Below, in pieces: positions 26,741 to 34,673 of a DNA stretch of 64,000 bases. A program made the translations under genes and the position numbers. The stretch's first letter is position 1. The number at the start of each line of letters is the position of its first letter. The notes below the pieces were generated by a model, which was given only the letters and a program-made list of their open reading frames with translations, was not told the origin of the DNA and made no database searches. Source of the stretch: Promicromonospora panici (GTDB lineage: Bacteria; Actinomycetota; Actinomycetes; Actinomycetales; Cellulomonadaceae); contig NZ_UWYY01000020.1 of NCBI RefSeq assembly GCF_900608595.1, forward strand, positions 62,001-126,000. The letters run 5' to 3'.

Positions 26741-26779
26741 ACGTGCCTCCACCCCCATCGACTCACGACCCGGTCGGCG

Positions 26780-27643
26780 TCACAACCGGGAGGCGTGGAT
26801 GGACGTCACGATGATGGCGCGCGCCCCGACGTCGTACAGCGCGTCCATGATCCGGTTGGTCTCCCGGCGCGGCACCATGACGCGCACCGCGCGGGCGTCG
26901 CTGTGGTGCTGCAGCGAAACCGTCGGGGACTCCTTGCCCGGCGTGATCGCCACCGCCTCCTCGAGCCGCGCCGCAGGGACCACGTAGTCCATGAGGACGT
27001 ACTCGCGGGCGGTGATGACGCCCTCCAGGCGGCGGGTCAGGATGCTCAGGCCCGCGGGCGGCTCGGCGTCCGCCTGCCGGATCAGCACGGCCTCCGAGCG
27101 CAGGATCGGGTCGCCGAATACCTCGAGACCCGCGGCCCGCAGCGTGGTGCCGGTCTCCACGACATCCGCGATGACGTCCGCGACGCCGAGGCGCACGCTC
27201 GACTCCACCGCGCCGTCGAGGTGCACGATGGCGGCCGGCTCGACGCCCTGCTTCGCCAGGTGCTGCGCCACGAGCGTCGTGTACGACGACGCCACGCGCC
27301 GCCCCGCGATGTCGCTCACCTGGGTCACGGCTGCGGGCTCACCGGGCAGCGCGGGCGCCGCGTACCGGAACGTGGACCGGGCGAACCCCAGGCCGAGGTG
27401 CTCGACGGCGTCCGCGCCCGAGTCGAGCATCAGGTCGCGACCGGTGATCCCGACGTCGACGGTGCCGGTACCCACGTAGACCGCGACGTCGCGCGGCCGC
27501 AGGAAGAAGAACTCGACGTCGTTCTCGGGGTCGGCGAGCACCAGCTCGCGGTGGTCCCGGCGCTGGCGGTAGCCCGCCTCGCTCAGCATCTCGGAGGCGG
27601 GCCCGGACAGGGAGCCCTTGTTGGGGACGGCGATACGCAGCAT
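26780..27643 (-). CDS. hisG: ATP phosphoribosyltransferase, long form
   Basis: First enzyme of histidine synthesis, joining ATP and PRPP; 287 residues. It begins LRIAVPNKGSL. The catalytic part includes DVGITGRDLMLDSGAD and the PRPP loop VVETGTTLRAAGLEVFGD. The last 75 residues are the ACT-like domain that binds histidine in the long form, so no HisZ is needed. AGAGGAA lies 6 bases before the ATG. hisE lies 89 bases upstream and probably shares the transcript. Confidence 0.96.
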   Translation of the reverse strand: MLRIAVPNKGSLSGPASEMLSEAGYRQRRDHRELVLADPENDVEFFFLRPRDVAVYVGTGTVDVGITGRDLMLDSGADAVEHLGLGFARSTFRYAAPALPGEPAAVTQVSDIAGRRVASSYTTLVAQHLAKQGVEPAAIVHLDGAVESSVRLGVADVIADVVETGTTLRAAGLEVFGDPILRSEAVLIRQADAEPPAGLSILTRRLEGVITAREYVLMDYVVPAARLEEAVAITPGKESPTVSLQHHSDARAVRVMVPRRETNRIMDALYDVGARAIIVTSIHASRL

Positions 27644-27732
27644 GGTTGGTTCCTCTCTGGGGTGTACGACGGGTCTGCGGAACCCCGGTCTCCCGACGGG
27701 CCTCACCAGTGGTGGAGCCTGCCGGGGCCGGG

Positions 27733-27996
27733 TCACAGATGCGTGTACACGTCCTCGAGGGTCAGTCCCTTGGCGACCATCAGAACCTGCAGGTGGTACA
27801 GGAGCTGAGAGATCTCCTCAGCGGTCTCGCTGTCCGACTGGTACTCGGCCGCCATCCACACCTCGGCGGCCTCCTCGACGACCTTCTTGCCGATCGCATG
27901 GACGCCGGCATCCAGCTGGGCCACGGTGCCGGAACCCGCGGGACGGGTCTCGGCCTTCTCGGTCAGCTCGGCGAACAGGGTCTCGAAGGTCTTCAC
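27733..27996 (-). CDS. hisE: Phosphoribosyl-ATP pyrophosphatase
   Basis: Second step of histidine synthesis; 87 residues, the usual length. The all-alpha NTP pyrophosphatase motif is present: KKVVEEAAEVWMAAE and SETAEEISQLLYHLQVLMV, with the metal-binding Glu residues. The GTG at 27996 has TACTCT 6 bases upstream, a leaderless -10 box (28003-28008, complement). It leads the hisE-hisG-PH group. Confidence 0.95.
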   Translation of the reverse strand: MKTFETLFAELTEKAETRPAGSGTVAQLDAGVHAIGKKVVEEAAEVWMAAEYQSDSETAEEISQLLYHLQVLMVAKGLTLEDVYTHL

Positions 27997-28062
27997 GGGC
28001 TCAGAGTAGTCGGGCACCGGGGGCACTACCCGCCGCCGTCCCACGGAGTGGCCATGTCCGCG

Positions 28063-28749
28063 CTATGACGCGGGCCACTCCGACGGCAGCGCGCCGTCCT
28101 GCGCCGGGGTCAGGACGCCCTGGTACGGCGTGATCAGGTGGAAGCCGCCGACGTCGCTCTCCTCCCCCGAGGCAGCGGACAGGAGGATGATCACGGTGCC
28201 GTCCGCGCCGACGAGGCCCGACGCCGGATCGAGCGGGTCGCCCCCGGGGTAGGCCTCCTCGCTGCAGGTCTCGGGCGTCGAGACGACGGCGATCTGCTCC
28301 CCGGCCGAGACCTCGAGCTCCGGCTGTGTCTGCGGGCGCCCGGCGGGAGGATCGGGCCGCTCGAGCACCTCCTCGACGTCGACCAGCCAGCGGTTGGACT
28401 CGACGCCGTACATCTGCGCCGTGCCGTCCTGCTCCACCACGGTCACGCGGAGCACGGCGCCGGCGTCCGACGCCGCCTCGGCCGGGGTCTCGAAGAAGAT
28501 CCAGTCGACGCAGGCCACAGCGGGCGGATCCTGCGTCGGATCCTCCGTCGGAGGGCCAGACGCATCGGCTGTCTCCGCCGTGCCCGACGGCTCGGCTCCC
28601 CCTGCCGGCTGCGCCGAGGCACAACCGGTGAGGCCGCCCGCGGCGGCCCCCGCCATGACCAGCGTGACGGCCACCGTCGTCAGCGCCGATCGTGATCCCA
28701 GGAGAGGCGCCGGCCGCGATGCCGACCGTCGAGCACGTGAGGTTCTCAT
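28063..28749 (-). CDS. Putative lipoprotein
   Basis: A 228-residue secreted protein. A long basic n-region (Arg-rich, about 30 residues) precedes the hydrophobic stretch and the lipobox LTGC near residue 43. After it comes a Pro/Glu/Ser/Thr-rich linker, then a beta-rich domain of about 140 residues with VDWIFFETPAEA, SNRWLVDVEEVLERP and GGFHLITPYQGVL. The twin-arginine-like start (RARRS) is not a clear Tat motif. No known family was recognised. A 13-base motif shared with 36066-36078 lies 79 bases upstream. Confidence 0.72.
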   Translation of the reverse strand: MRTSRARRSASRPAPLLGSRSALTTVAVTLVMAGAAAGGLTGCASAQPAGGAEPSGTAETADASGPPTEDPTQDPPAVACVDWIFFETPAEAASDAGAVLRVTVVEQDGTAQMYGVESNRWLVDVEEVLERPDPPAGRPQTQPELEVSAGEQIAVVSTPETCSEEAYPGGDPLDPASGLVGADGTVIILLSAASGEESDVGGFHLITPYQGVLTPAQDGALPSEWPAS

Positions 28750-28827
28750 ACCCGGTACATGTGCCGACCGCGCAGTTCTTTCAGGCTGTCGGTGGGTTGT
28801 TGGGTCGGCGTGGGTGATGGTGCAGAC

Positions 28828-28840
28828 GCTTGGCACACTA
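28828..28840. promoter_or_regulatory. CGCTTGGCACACT motif, copy 1
   Basis: Identical 13 bases occur at 36066-36078. On the minus strand it reads AGTGTGCCAAGCG, 79 bases before the lipoprotein ATG, in an AT-rich spot. The other copy lies 113 bases before the sensor kinase start on the same strand. A shared regulator is possible. Confidence 0.4.
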
Positions 28841-28894
28841 TTAATGAGGGAAGCAACCAACGGAATCGGGCGGCCGGGTCCGCGCTGCGGAACG

Positions 28895-29374
28895 TCAGAC
28901 CGGAGCGAGCTTCAGATCGCGCAGCGTCACCGCCGTGGCGACAGCCGCCTCAGCGGCCTCGGCGCCCTTGTCCTCGTGCGAGCCCTCCAGCCCGGCCCGG
29001 TCCAGCGCCTGCGCCTCGTCGTCGCACGTCAGCACCCCGAACCCGACCGGGACGCCGGTGCGCACGCTCACGTCCGTGAGGCCCGACGTCGCAGCCGAGC
29101 ACACGTACTCGAAGTGCGGCGTACCGCCCCGGATCACCACGCCGAGCGCGACGACGGCGTCCGCTCCCCCGGCTGCCGCACGCGCCGCGGCGACCGGCAG
29201 CTCGAACGAGCCCGGCACGCGCACCTCCGTCCAGCCCGCGCCCGACGCCCGCAGCGCCCGGCGGGCGCCGTCCAGCAGGCCGTCCATCACCTGCTCGTGC
29301 CAGCTCGCCGCGATCACGACGACCCGCAGGCCCGTACCGTCCACGGTCACCTTCGGTGCTCCAGCCCCGCTCAT
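28895..29374 (-). CDS. ribH: 6,7-dimethyl-8-ribityllumazine synthase
   Basis: Penultimate step of riboflavin synthesis; 159 residues. Seen: VVVIAASWHEQVMDGLLDGA, the substrate site VPGSFELPVAA, and GVVIRGGTPHFEYVCSAA with the active-site histidine. The enzyme forms large oligomers. The ATG at 29374 overlaps the ribBA stop by 4 bases, and AAGGAG lies 7 bases upstream; an ATG two codons earlier is the alternative. Last gene of the rib operon. Confidence 0.95.
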   Translation of the reverse strand: MSGAGAPKVTVDGTGLRVVVIAASWHEQVMDGLLDGARRALRASGAGWTEVRVPGSFELPVAAARAAAGGADAVVALGVVIRGGTPHFEYVCSAATSGLTDVSVRTGVPVGFGVLTCDDEAQALDRAGLEGSHEDKGAEAAEAAVATAVTLRDLKLAPV

Positions 29375-30933
29375 GCGCATGCTCCTTCGTCCTCGTCCAG
29401 CTCGTTCACGGTGTTCAGGCCGGTCAGGTTCTCGATCCGGTGTCCCAGCACCGCCCGCTTCGTCTCCAGGTACCGGTGGTTGTGCACCCCTCGCCCCACC
29501 ACGAGCCCTCGCCGCCCGACGACGTCCGTGCCCGCCTCGCGCAGGCCCGTCACCTTGTCCGGGTTGTTCGTCAGCAGGGTCACGCCGTCCAGCCCGAGGT
29601 CCGCCAGGATCGCCGACGCCGCGCCGTACTCCCGCGAGTCCACCGGCAGCCCGAGGTCCACGTTCGCCTCGACCGTGTCCCGGCCCGTGTCCTGCAGCGC
29701 GTATGCCTGGATCTTCGCGGCCAGGCCGATCCCCCGGCCCTCGTGCCCTCGCAGGTACACCACGGCGCCGCCCTCGGCGGCCACGGCCGCCAGCGAGGCG
29801 TCCAGCTGGGGACCGCAGTCGCACCGCAGCGAGCCCAGCGCGTCACCCGTCAGGCACTCCGAGTGCACGCGCACCAGCCGCCCGTGCGCCGAGTCCCGCG
29901 CTGCTGTCCGGCCCGGCGTATCGCGCCGCGGGCCGGACAGCGCCACCGGCCGCAGCGCGAGGTGCTCGGCGCCCGTGAGCAGGTCCCGGTACGCGACCAC
30001 CCGGAAGTCGCCGTACCGCGTCGGCAGCGACGCCTCCGCGACCCGGTGCACCCGGTCCGCGGAAACTCCGTCGGCCGGAGCACCGTCTGCACTGTCTGCA
30101 CTGTCTGCACTGTCTGCACTGTCTGCGGCGGCGCTTTGATCCGGCGTGCCGGCGACCGGCTCCGGGTCGTGCACCCGGCGCCAGGCCACCAGGTCGGCGA
30201 CCGTCAGCACCACGAGGCCCGCTTCCCGTGCCAGCGCCTGGGCCTCGGGCAGCCGCATCACCGCCCCGTCGTCCCGGACGAGCTCGGCGATGGCGCCCAC
30301 GTCGCCAAGGTCTCCGTCGTTCGCGCTGCTCGCGTCGCTACCAGCGCTGCCCGCACGGCCCGCGAGCCGCACCAGGTCGACCGCCGCCTCGGTGTGCCCA
30401 GCACGCTCCAGCACCCCGCCCGGACGCGCCCGCAGCGGCAGCACGTGCCCGGGCCGGATCAGGTCCCGCGCCCCCGACACCGGGTCGCCCAGCACCCGTA
30501 GCGTCCGTGCGCGGTCCGCCGCTGAGATCCCCGTCGTCACGCCCGCCGCGGCGTCCACCGAGACGGTGTAGGCGGTCCCCCGCGGGTCCTCGCCGCGCTC
30601 GACCATCAGCGGCAGCTCCAGCTCGTCGGCGCGGTGCGCGGGCATCGGCGCGCACAGGTAGCCCGACGAGTGCCGCACCGTCCAGGCCACCCACTCGGCG
30701 GTCGCGGTGCTGGCGGCCAGGACGGCATCCACCTCGTTCTCCCGGCCGGCGTCGTCGGCCACGAGGACGGGACGTCCGGCGGCGAGCTCGGCGAGGGCAC
30801 GCTCCACCACGGTGCTGGGGCTGTCCGCCTCGCCCTGCCCCTCCGGGACGACGACGCCCATGGCGTCCGCAGCGGTGTTCGTTGCCGTGTCCACCGCGAC
30901 GTCCACGGCACGCACCGTGCTGTCCGCGCTCAT
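29371..30933 (-). CDS. ribBA: Bifunctional DHBP synthase / GTP cyclohydrolase II
   Basis: Two early riboflavin enzymes fused; 520 residues, longer than the usual 400-430. The RibB part (about 40-260) has DDAGRENEVD, HSSGYLCAPM and HTEAAVDLVRLAG. The RibA part (about 300-515) has the zinc cysteines in SECLTGDALGSLRCDCG and the active region GHEGRGIG. The excess length is an Ala/Asp/Ser-rich linker (SADSADSAD) coded by a 9-base tandem repeat, and a short insert after VRLAG. Start and stop overlap ribE and ribH by 4 bases. Confidence 0.95.
   Translation of the reverse strand: MSADSTVRAVDVAVDTATNTAADAMGVVVPEGQGEADSPSTVVERALAELAAGRPVLVADDAGRENEVDAVLAASTATAEWVAWTVRHSSGYLCAPMPAHRADELELPLMVERGEDPRGTAYTVSVDAAAGVTTGISAADRARTLRVLGDPVSGARDLIRPGHVLPLRARPGGVLERAGHTEAAVDLVRLAGRAGSAGSDASSANDGDLGDVGAIAELVRDDGAVMRLPEAQALAREAGLVVLTVADLVAWRRVHDPEPVAGTPDQSAAADSADSADSADSADGAPADGVSADRVHRVAEASLPTRYGDFRVVAYRDLLTGAEHLALRPVALSGPRRDTPGRTAARDSAHGRLVRVHSECLTGDALGSLRCDCGPQLDASLAAVAAEGGAVVYLRGHEGRGIGLAAKIQAYALQDTGRDTVEANVDLGLPVDSREYGAASAILADLGLDGVTLLTNNPDKVTGLREAGTDVVGRRGLVVGRGVHNHRYLETKRAVLGHRIENLTGLNTVNELDEDEGACA
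30082..30126. repeat. 9-base tandem repeat inside ribBA
   Basis: Five in-frame units of ACTGTCTGC (the first with one change). On the coding strand they encode repeated Ala-Asp-Ser in the linker between the two enzyme domains. The unit number may vary between strains without breaking the frame. Confidence 0.85.
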
Positions 30934-31634
30934 CGTGCGGCCCCCGTCGCCAGGTCGCCCACCACGTCGGTCGCCGCCGACCGGCCCACCGCGCCGGTCG
31001 CCAGCAGCCGCTCGACGTACTTCGCGAGCACGTCGACCTCCACGTTCACTCTGTCACCCGGCACCAGCCGGCCGAGCGTCGTCACGGCCAGCGTGGTCGG
31101 GATGAGCGACACCCCGAAGCCGTCGTCCGACACCCAGGTCACGGTGAGCGAGACGCCCGCCAGCGTGATGGAGCCCTTCTCGGCGACGTACCGGGTCAGT
31201 GCGTCGGGCGCAGAGAACTCTAGGTCGTCCCAGCGCGGGCCGGGGGTGCGGCGCACCAGCGTCGCGACGCCGTCGACGTGCCCCTGGACCACGTGCCCGC
31301 CCAGCCGGCCGTTCGCCGGGAGGGCGCGCTCCAGGTTCACGGGCGCGCCCTGGACGAGGCCTCCGAGCGACGTGCGGCGCAGAGTCTCCGGCATCACCTC
31401 GGCCACGAACGCGGCGGCGTTCCCGTCCTCCCCGGCCAGCACAGTCGTGACGGTGAGGCACACGCCGTCCACGGCTATCGAGTCGCCCGGCCGGGCGTCC
31501 GACGTGACGAGCGGACCCGCGATGGTCAGGACGGCGTCGGGCGCCGTGCCGGTCTCGGCGTCCGCGCCGGCGTCGCCGGTGGGCCGGTCGAGCGCGACGA
31601 CGGAGCCGAGCTCCTCGACGATTCCGGTGAACAT
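30930..31634 (-). CDS. ribE: Riboflavin synthase, alpha chain
   Basis: Last step of riboflavin synthesis: dismutation of two lumazines; 234 residues. The two lumazine-binding repeats are seen: MFTGIVEELG...DSIAVDGVCLTV...GGHVVQGHVDG and the second half with GSITLAGVSLTVTWV. An Ala/Asp/Gly insert (DAGADAETG) lengthens the first repeat slightly. The ATG shares one base with the ribD stop (TGATG), and its own stop overlaps ribBA by 4 bases. Confidence 0.95.
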   Translation of the reverse strand: MFTGIVEELGSVVALDRPTGDAGADAETGTAPDAVLTIAGPLVTSDARPGDSIAVDGVCLTVTTVLAGEDGNAAAFVAEVMPETLRRTSLGGLVQGAPVNLERALPANGRLGGHVVQGHVDGVATLVRRTPGPRWDDLEFSAPDALTRYVAEKGSITLAGVSLTVTWVSDDGFGVSLIPTTLAVTTLGRLVPGDRVNVEVDVLAKYVERLLATGAVGRSAATDVVGDLATGAAR

Positions 31635-32797
31635 CAGATCTCCTCCTTGGTGTGCCGGCTGGGCCGACCTGTCTGGGCGGGCTGGGCGAGGGCGGGCTGC
31701 GTGTGGGCGTGCGGCGCCGCCCCCTCGGACCGGGCGCGGCGCGCGACCAGCAGCACGTCGTCGCCCAGCCGCGTCATGTCGTGGGTGGCGAAGCGCGCGG
31801 CCTCGCCGATCGTGGTGACGCCGAGGTCGCCGACGGCGGTGGCCCCCGCGCCGAGCAGCACCGGGGCGACGTAGGCGTGGAGCTCGTCGACGGCGTCGGC
31901 GGCCAGCAGAGCCGTGGCCAGCGTGGGCCCGCCCTCGACCAGGAGGTGGCGCACCTCCCGTTCGGCAAGCTGCCGCAGGGCGGCGTCGAGATCGTGCTCG
32001 GGCAGCTGGAGCAGGGGGCCGCCGGGCCCGCGGAGGCGGGCGTCGTCGGGCACGGCGCGGCGGCCGAGCACCACGCGGAGCGGCTGGTGCTCGAAGAGGC
32101 CGCCGTCGACGGTCCGGGCGGTGAGCGACGGGTCGTCGGTCAGGGCGGTCCCCGAGCCGACGGCTATTGCGTCGACCTGCGCGCGGACCGTGTGGGCATG
32201 TGCCCGCGCCTGCGGGCCGGTGATCCAGCGGCTGGTGCCGTCGGCGGCGGCGACCCGGCCGTCGAGGCTGGTCGCGAGCTTCAGCGTCACGTAGGGACGC
32301 CCGGTGCGCACGGCGTGCAGCCAGGGGCGCAGGAGCTCCTCGCCCTCGCCCGCGAGGGTGCCCGTGGTGACCTCGATCCCCGCGGCCCGCAACCGGTCCG
32401 CGCCGCCCGTCGCCACCGGGTTAGGGTCGGCGACCGCGACGTGCACGATCGCGACGCCGGCTTCGATCAGGGCGTCGGCACAGGGGCCGGTGCGGCCCTG
32501 GTGGGCGCACGGCTCGAGCGTCACCACCGCCGTCGTGCCGCGCGGGTCGACTCCGCTCGCCCGGGCCGCGGCCAGGGCCGCAGCCTCCGCGTGGGGCGTG
32601 CCCGCGCCGCGATGGAAGCCCTCGGCGACCATGCGGCCGCCGGGGTCCAGGAGCACGCAGCCGACGCGCGGGTTCGGGCCGTACGCCGGGCCCATCGCGG
32701 CCAGCGCGAGGGCGCGGCGCATCGCCGTCTCGACGGCCTGCGGTGCGGTGCGTGTCGCCGTGTGCGCGGCGGTGCGGCCCTGCGGTGCCTGGGTCAT
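31634..32797 (-). CDS. ribD: Bifunctional deaminase/reductase RibD
   Basis: Deaminates and then reduces the pyrimidine intermediate; 387 residues. The zinc deaminase part has PHAEAAAL and TLEPCAHQGRTGPC. The reductase part (from about 155) has LKLATSLDGRVAAADGTSRWI and LLVEGGPTLATALL. The C-terminal 25 residues are a loose Ala/Gln-rich tail. The ATG at 32797 has GGAGG 9 bases upstream. First gene of the operon, 123 bases after the FMN riboswitch. Confidence 0.95.
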   Translation of the reverse strand: MTQAPQGRTAAHTATRTAPQAVETAMRRALALAAMGPAYGPNPRVGCVLLDPGGRMVAEGFHRGAGTPHAEAAALAAARASGVDPRGTTAVVTLEPCAHQGRTGPCADALIEAGVAIVHVAVADPNPVATGGADRLRAAGIEVTTGTLAGEGEELLRPWLHAVRTGRPYVTLKLATSLDGRVAAADGTSRWITGPQARAHAHTVRAQVDAIAVGSGTALTDDPSLTARTVDGGLFEHQPLRVVLGRRAVPDDARLRGPGGPLLQLPEHDLDAALRQLAEREVRHLLVEGGPTLATALLAADAVDELHAYVAPVLLGAGATAVGDLGVTTIGEAARFATHDMTRLGDDVLLVARRARSEGAAPHAHTQPALAQPAQTGRPSRHTKEEI

Positions 32798-32920
32798 GCT
32801 CTTCGTCCTCCCCGAGCTTCGGCGCTCCGGGGTGGACGACGGGTACGCGGACGAGGCCTCTCGGCCCGGACCGCGCGCACGACGTCACGGCGACACACGT
32901 CCCGGAGGACGGTGGCGCCG

Positions 32921-33053
32921 CACGTGCTTCCTCCCATCCGGACTTTCACCGTCGGTCCTGGAGTTCCACCAGATCAACCGGTCCCCCTTGCGGGAGACGC
33001 GGGTCGCGGACTGTTACCGCCGGCTCGGAATTACACCGACCCCGGAGCACGTG
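32921..33053 (-). ncRNA. FMN riboswitch (RFN element)
   Basis: On the minus strand the RNA starts GCACGTG-type P1 bases that pair with the other end (33047-33053 with 32921-32927). Conserved blocks follow in order: CCGGGGTCGGTGTAATTCCG, GCCGGCGGTAACAGTCCGCGA, a variable arm, GGTTGATCTGGTGGAACTCC and GACCGACGGTGAAAGTCCGG with GGATGGGAGGAAGCAC. This is the FMN aptamer heading ribD. The 123 bases to ribD have no clear terminator with T-run; I infer control by masking of translation or by a GC-rich hairpin. Confidence 0.95.
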
Positions 33054-33100
33054 TGTGCGTACTGCTGCTCGTCAGCATGCCATATCGCGGGCGGTGGTTC

Positions 33101-33137
33101 GGCATGGCATGCGTCACACCGTGCCGCATGCCATGCC
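33101..33137. terminator. Perfect 13-bp hairpin after the DUF2306 gene
   Basis: GGCATGGCATGCG (33101-33113) and CGCATGCCATGCC (33125-33137) are exact complements around an 11-base loop. It lies 24 bases after the stop of the minus-strand DUF2306 gene and before the FMN riboswitch, so it would keep upstream transcription out of the rib operon. Confidence 0.75.
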
Positions 33138-33160
33138 GCAGTCCCCGACTCACGCCGTCG

Positions 33161-33838
33161 TCATGCCCGGCGCCGAGCGGTACCGCCCGTGCTGCGACCC
33201 GTCCTGCGCCGTCGGATCAGCCACTCGGCGAAGGCCACGTTGATGACCCACGCCGCGACCATCCCGGTCGCGTAGACCGTCGTGCTCAGCGGGCCGGCGA
33301 TCACGGTGGCCGGCCCGAGCAGCACCGCCTGCGTCCCGGCGCCCATCGCCAGCGCGTACGCCCGCATCATCCAGGCCGGGTGGTTCACGAAATCGCGGCG
33401 CAGCGCCGCGCGCACGCCCAGCACTATGGACACGGCCATGGCTGTGCCGACCACGTACCGCGCCCCGTTGACGATCATGTTGTCGTGGGCCGGCAGGTCG
33501 TAGAACGCGGTCATCCAGAGCCCGGTCAGCGCGACGCCGAGCCCCGCGGGCGCGAGGACCCGTCCGGCCAGCCGGTGCCAGCGGCGTCGGCGCAGGCTCG
33601 GCACGAACTGGAACGCGCCGAGCATGCTGTACGTCGTCACGCAGATGATGTGCACGACGACGGGCAGCGGCTGGGTCACGAACCGCGCGTTCGCCTCGGT
33701 GACCACGGGGTCGGAGGCCAGCTCGGTGAGCCGCACGGAGCCGGCGAGAGCCGGCACGGCCGCCAGGAGGAGCAGCCCCGCGGGCACGAGCCACTCGCGG
33801 CGGCTGGTGGGCCTGGTCATCGCCTGGGAGGTTGTCAT
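33161..33838 (-). CDS. DUF2306 membrane protein
   Basis: A 225-residue membrane protein with about six hydrophobic helices. HIICVTTYSMLGAFQF, RRWHRLAGRVL and the histidines in VNHPAWMMRAYAL are DUF2306-type blocks, possibly haem- or metal-binding; function unknown. The ATG at 33838 has CAGGCT 6 bases upstream; other ATGs at 33874 and 33820 are possible. It follows the sensor kinase/regulator pair by about 110 bases and may be its target. Confidence 0.72.
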   Translation of the reverse strand: MTTSQAMTRPTSRREWLVPAGLLLLAAVPALAGSVRLTELASDPVVTEANARFVTQPLPVVVHIICVTTYSMLGAFQFVPSLRRRRWHRLAGRVLAPAGLGVALTGLWMTAFYDLPAHDNMIVNGARYVVGTAMAVSIVLGVRAALRRDFVNHPAWMMRAYALAMGAGTQAVLLGPATVIAGPLSTTVYATGMVAAWVINVAFAEWLIRRRRTGRSTGGTARRRA

Positions 33839-33950
33839 GTGCCGAGCCTGCCCGGCCGCATACGGGCTGGTCATGGGCCCGTGGACCGGTCTCGTCCTGG
33901 CCGAAAGTACGAGCCGCGCGACGCCCGTTGCTTGGTCAGCGGCAGCAGGG

Positions 33951-34673
33951 TCAGGAGCGTCCGGTCCGCACGCGCCCCGTGTCGTATGCCCAGAGCGCGA
34001 CCTCGACGCGGTTGCGCGCCCCCAGCTTGGTCATCAGGTTCGCGACGTGCGACTTCACCGTGCTGAGCGTGACGAAGAGCTCGCGCGCGATCTCGGTGTT
34101 GGTCCGCCCGCGTGCCACGGCCAGCAAGACCTCTTCCTCGCGCGCCGTGAGCGGGTCGAGGGGCTGCGCGGGCGGCGCGTCGGGTCCCACGTCGGCGAAG
34201 GCCCTGAGCAGGCGCGTCGTCACGCTCGGAGCGATGAGCGCGTCGCCGGCCGCGGCGGCCCGCACGGCCTGGGCCAGGAGTGCCGGGCCGGCGTCCTTGA
34301 GCAGGAAGCCCCGCGCGCCCGCCCGGAGCGCCGCATACACGTACTCGTCCAGGTCGAACGTCGTGATGACGACGACGGCGAGCGGATCGGCGACTCCCGC
34401 ACCGGCCAGCATCCGTGTCGCCTCGATGCCGTCGAGCACGGGCATCCGGATGTCGAACAGGCAGACGTCGGGCCGGAGCCGCCGCGCGAGCTCGACGGCG
34501 GCGGCGCCGTCCGCCGCCTCACCGACGACCTCGATGCCGTCCTGGACGCCCAGGATCATGCTGAGACCCGTGCGGACGATCTCCTGGTCGTCGGCGACGA
34601 GCACGGTCAGGGCGCGGTCTGCGGGTCGTTCCGGACCTGGCCCAGGACCCGGCCCCGGCGTCGGGCCGGTCAC
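33951..34673 (-). CDS. NarL/FixJ-family response regulator
   Basis: A 240-residue regulator. A short Pro/Gly-rich N-terminus (PGPGPGPGP) precedes the receiver domain: VLVADDQEIVRTGL, phospho-acceptor in CLFDIRMPVLDG and Lys in GFLLKDAG. The LuxR-type HTH runs from LTAREEEVLLAVARG to STVKSHVANLM. The GTG start overlaps the kinase stop by 4 bases (GTGA), so the pair is translationally coupled. Target genes unknown; the DUF2306 gene is next downstream. Confidence 0.93.
   Translation of the reverse strand: MTGPTPGPGPGPGPERPADRALTVLVADDQEIVRTGLSMILGVQDGIEVVGEAADGAAAVELARRLRPDVCLFDIRMPVLDGIEATRMLAGAGVADPLAVVVITTFDLDEYVYAALRAGARGFLLKDAGPALLAQAVRAAAAGDALIAPSVTTRLLRAFADVGPDAPPAQPLDPLTAREEEVLLAVARGRTNTEIARELFVTLSTVKSHVANLMTKLGARNRVEVALWAYDTGRVRTGRS

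Noticed and set aside
28828..28840. CIRCE/HrcA heat-shock operator (TTGGCAC half)
   Set aside because: There is only one half, with ACACT instead of ACTC, and no inverted partner within 20 bases; no chaperone gene is adjacent.
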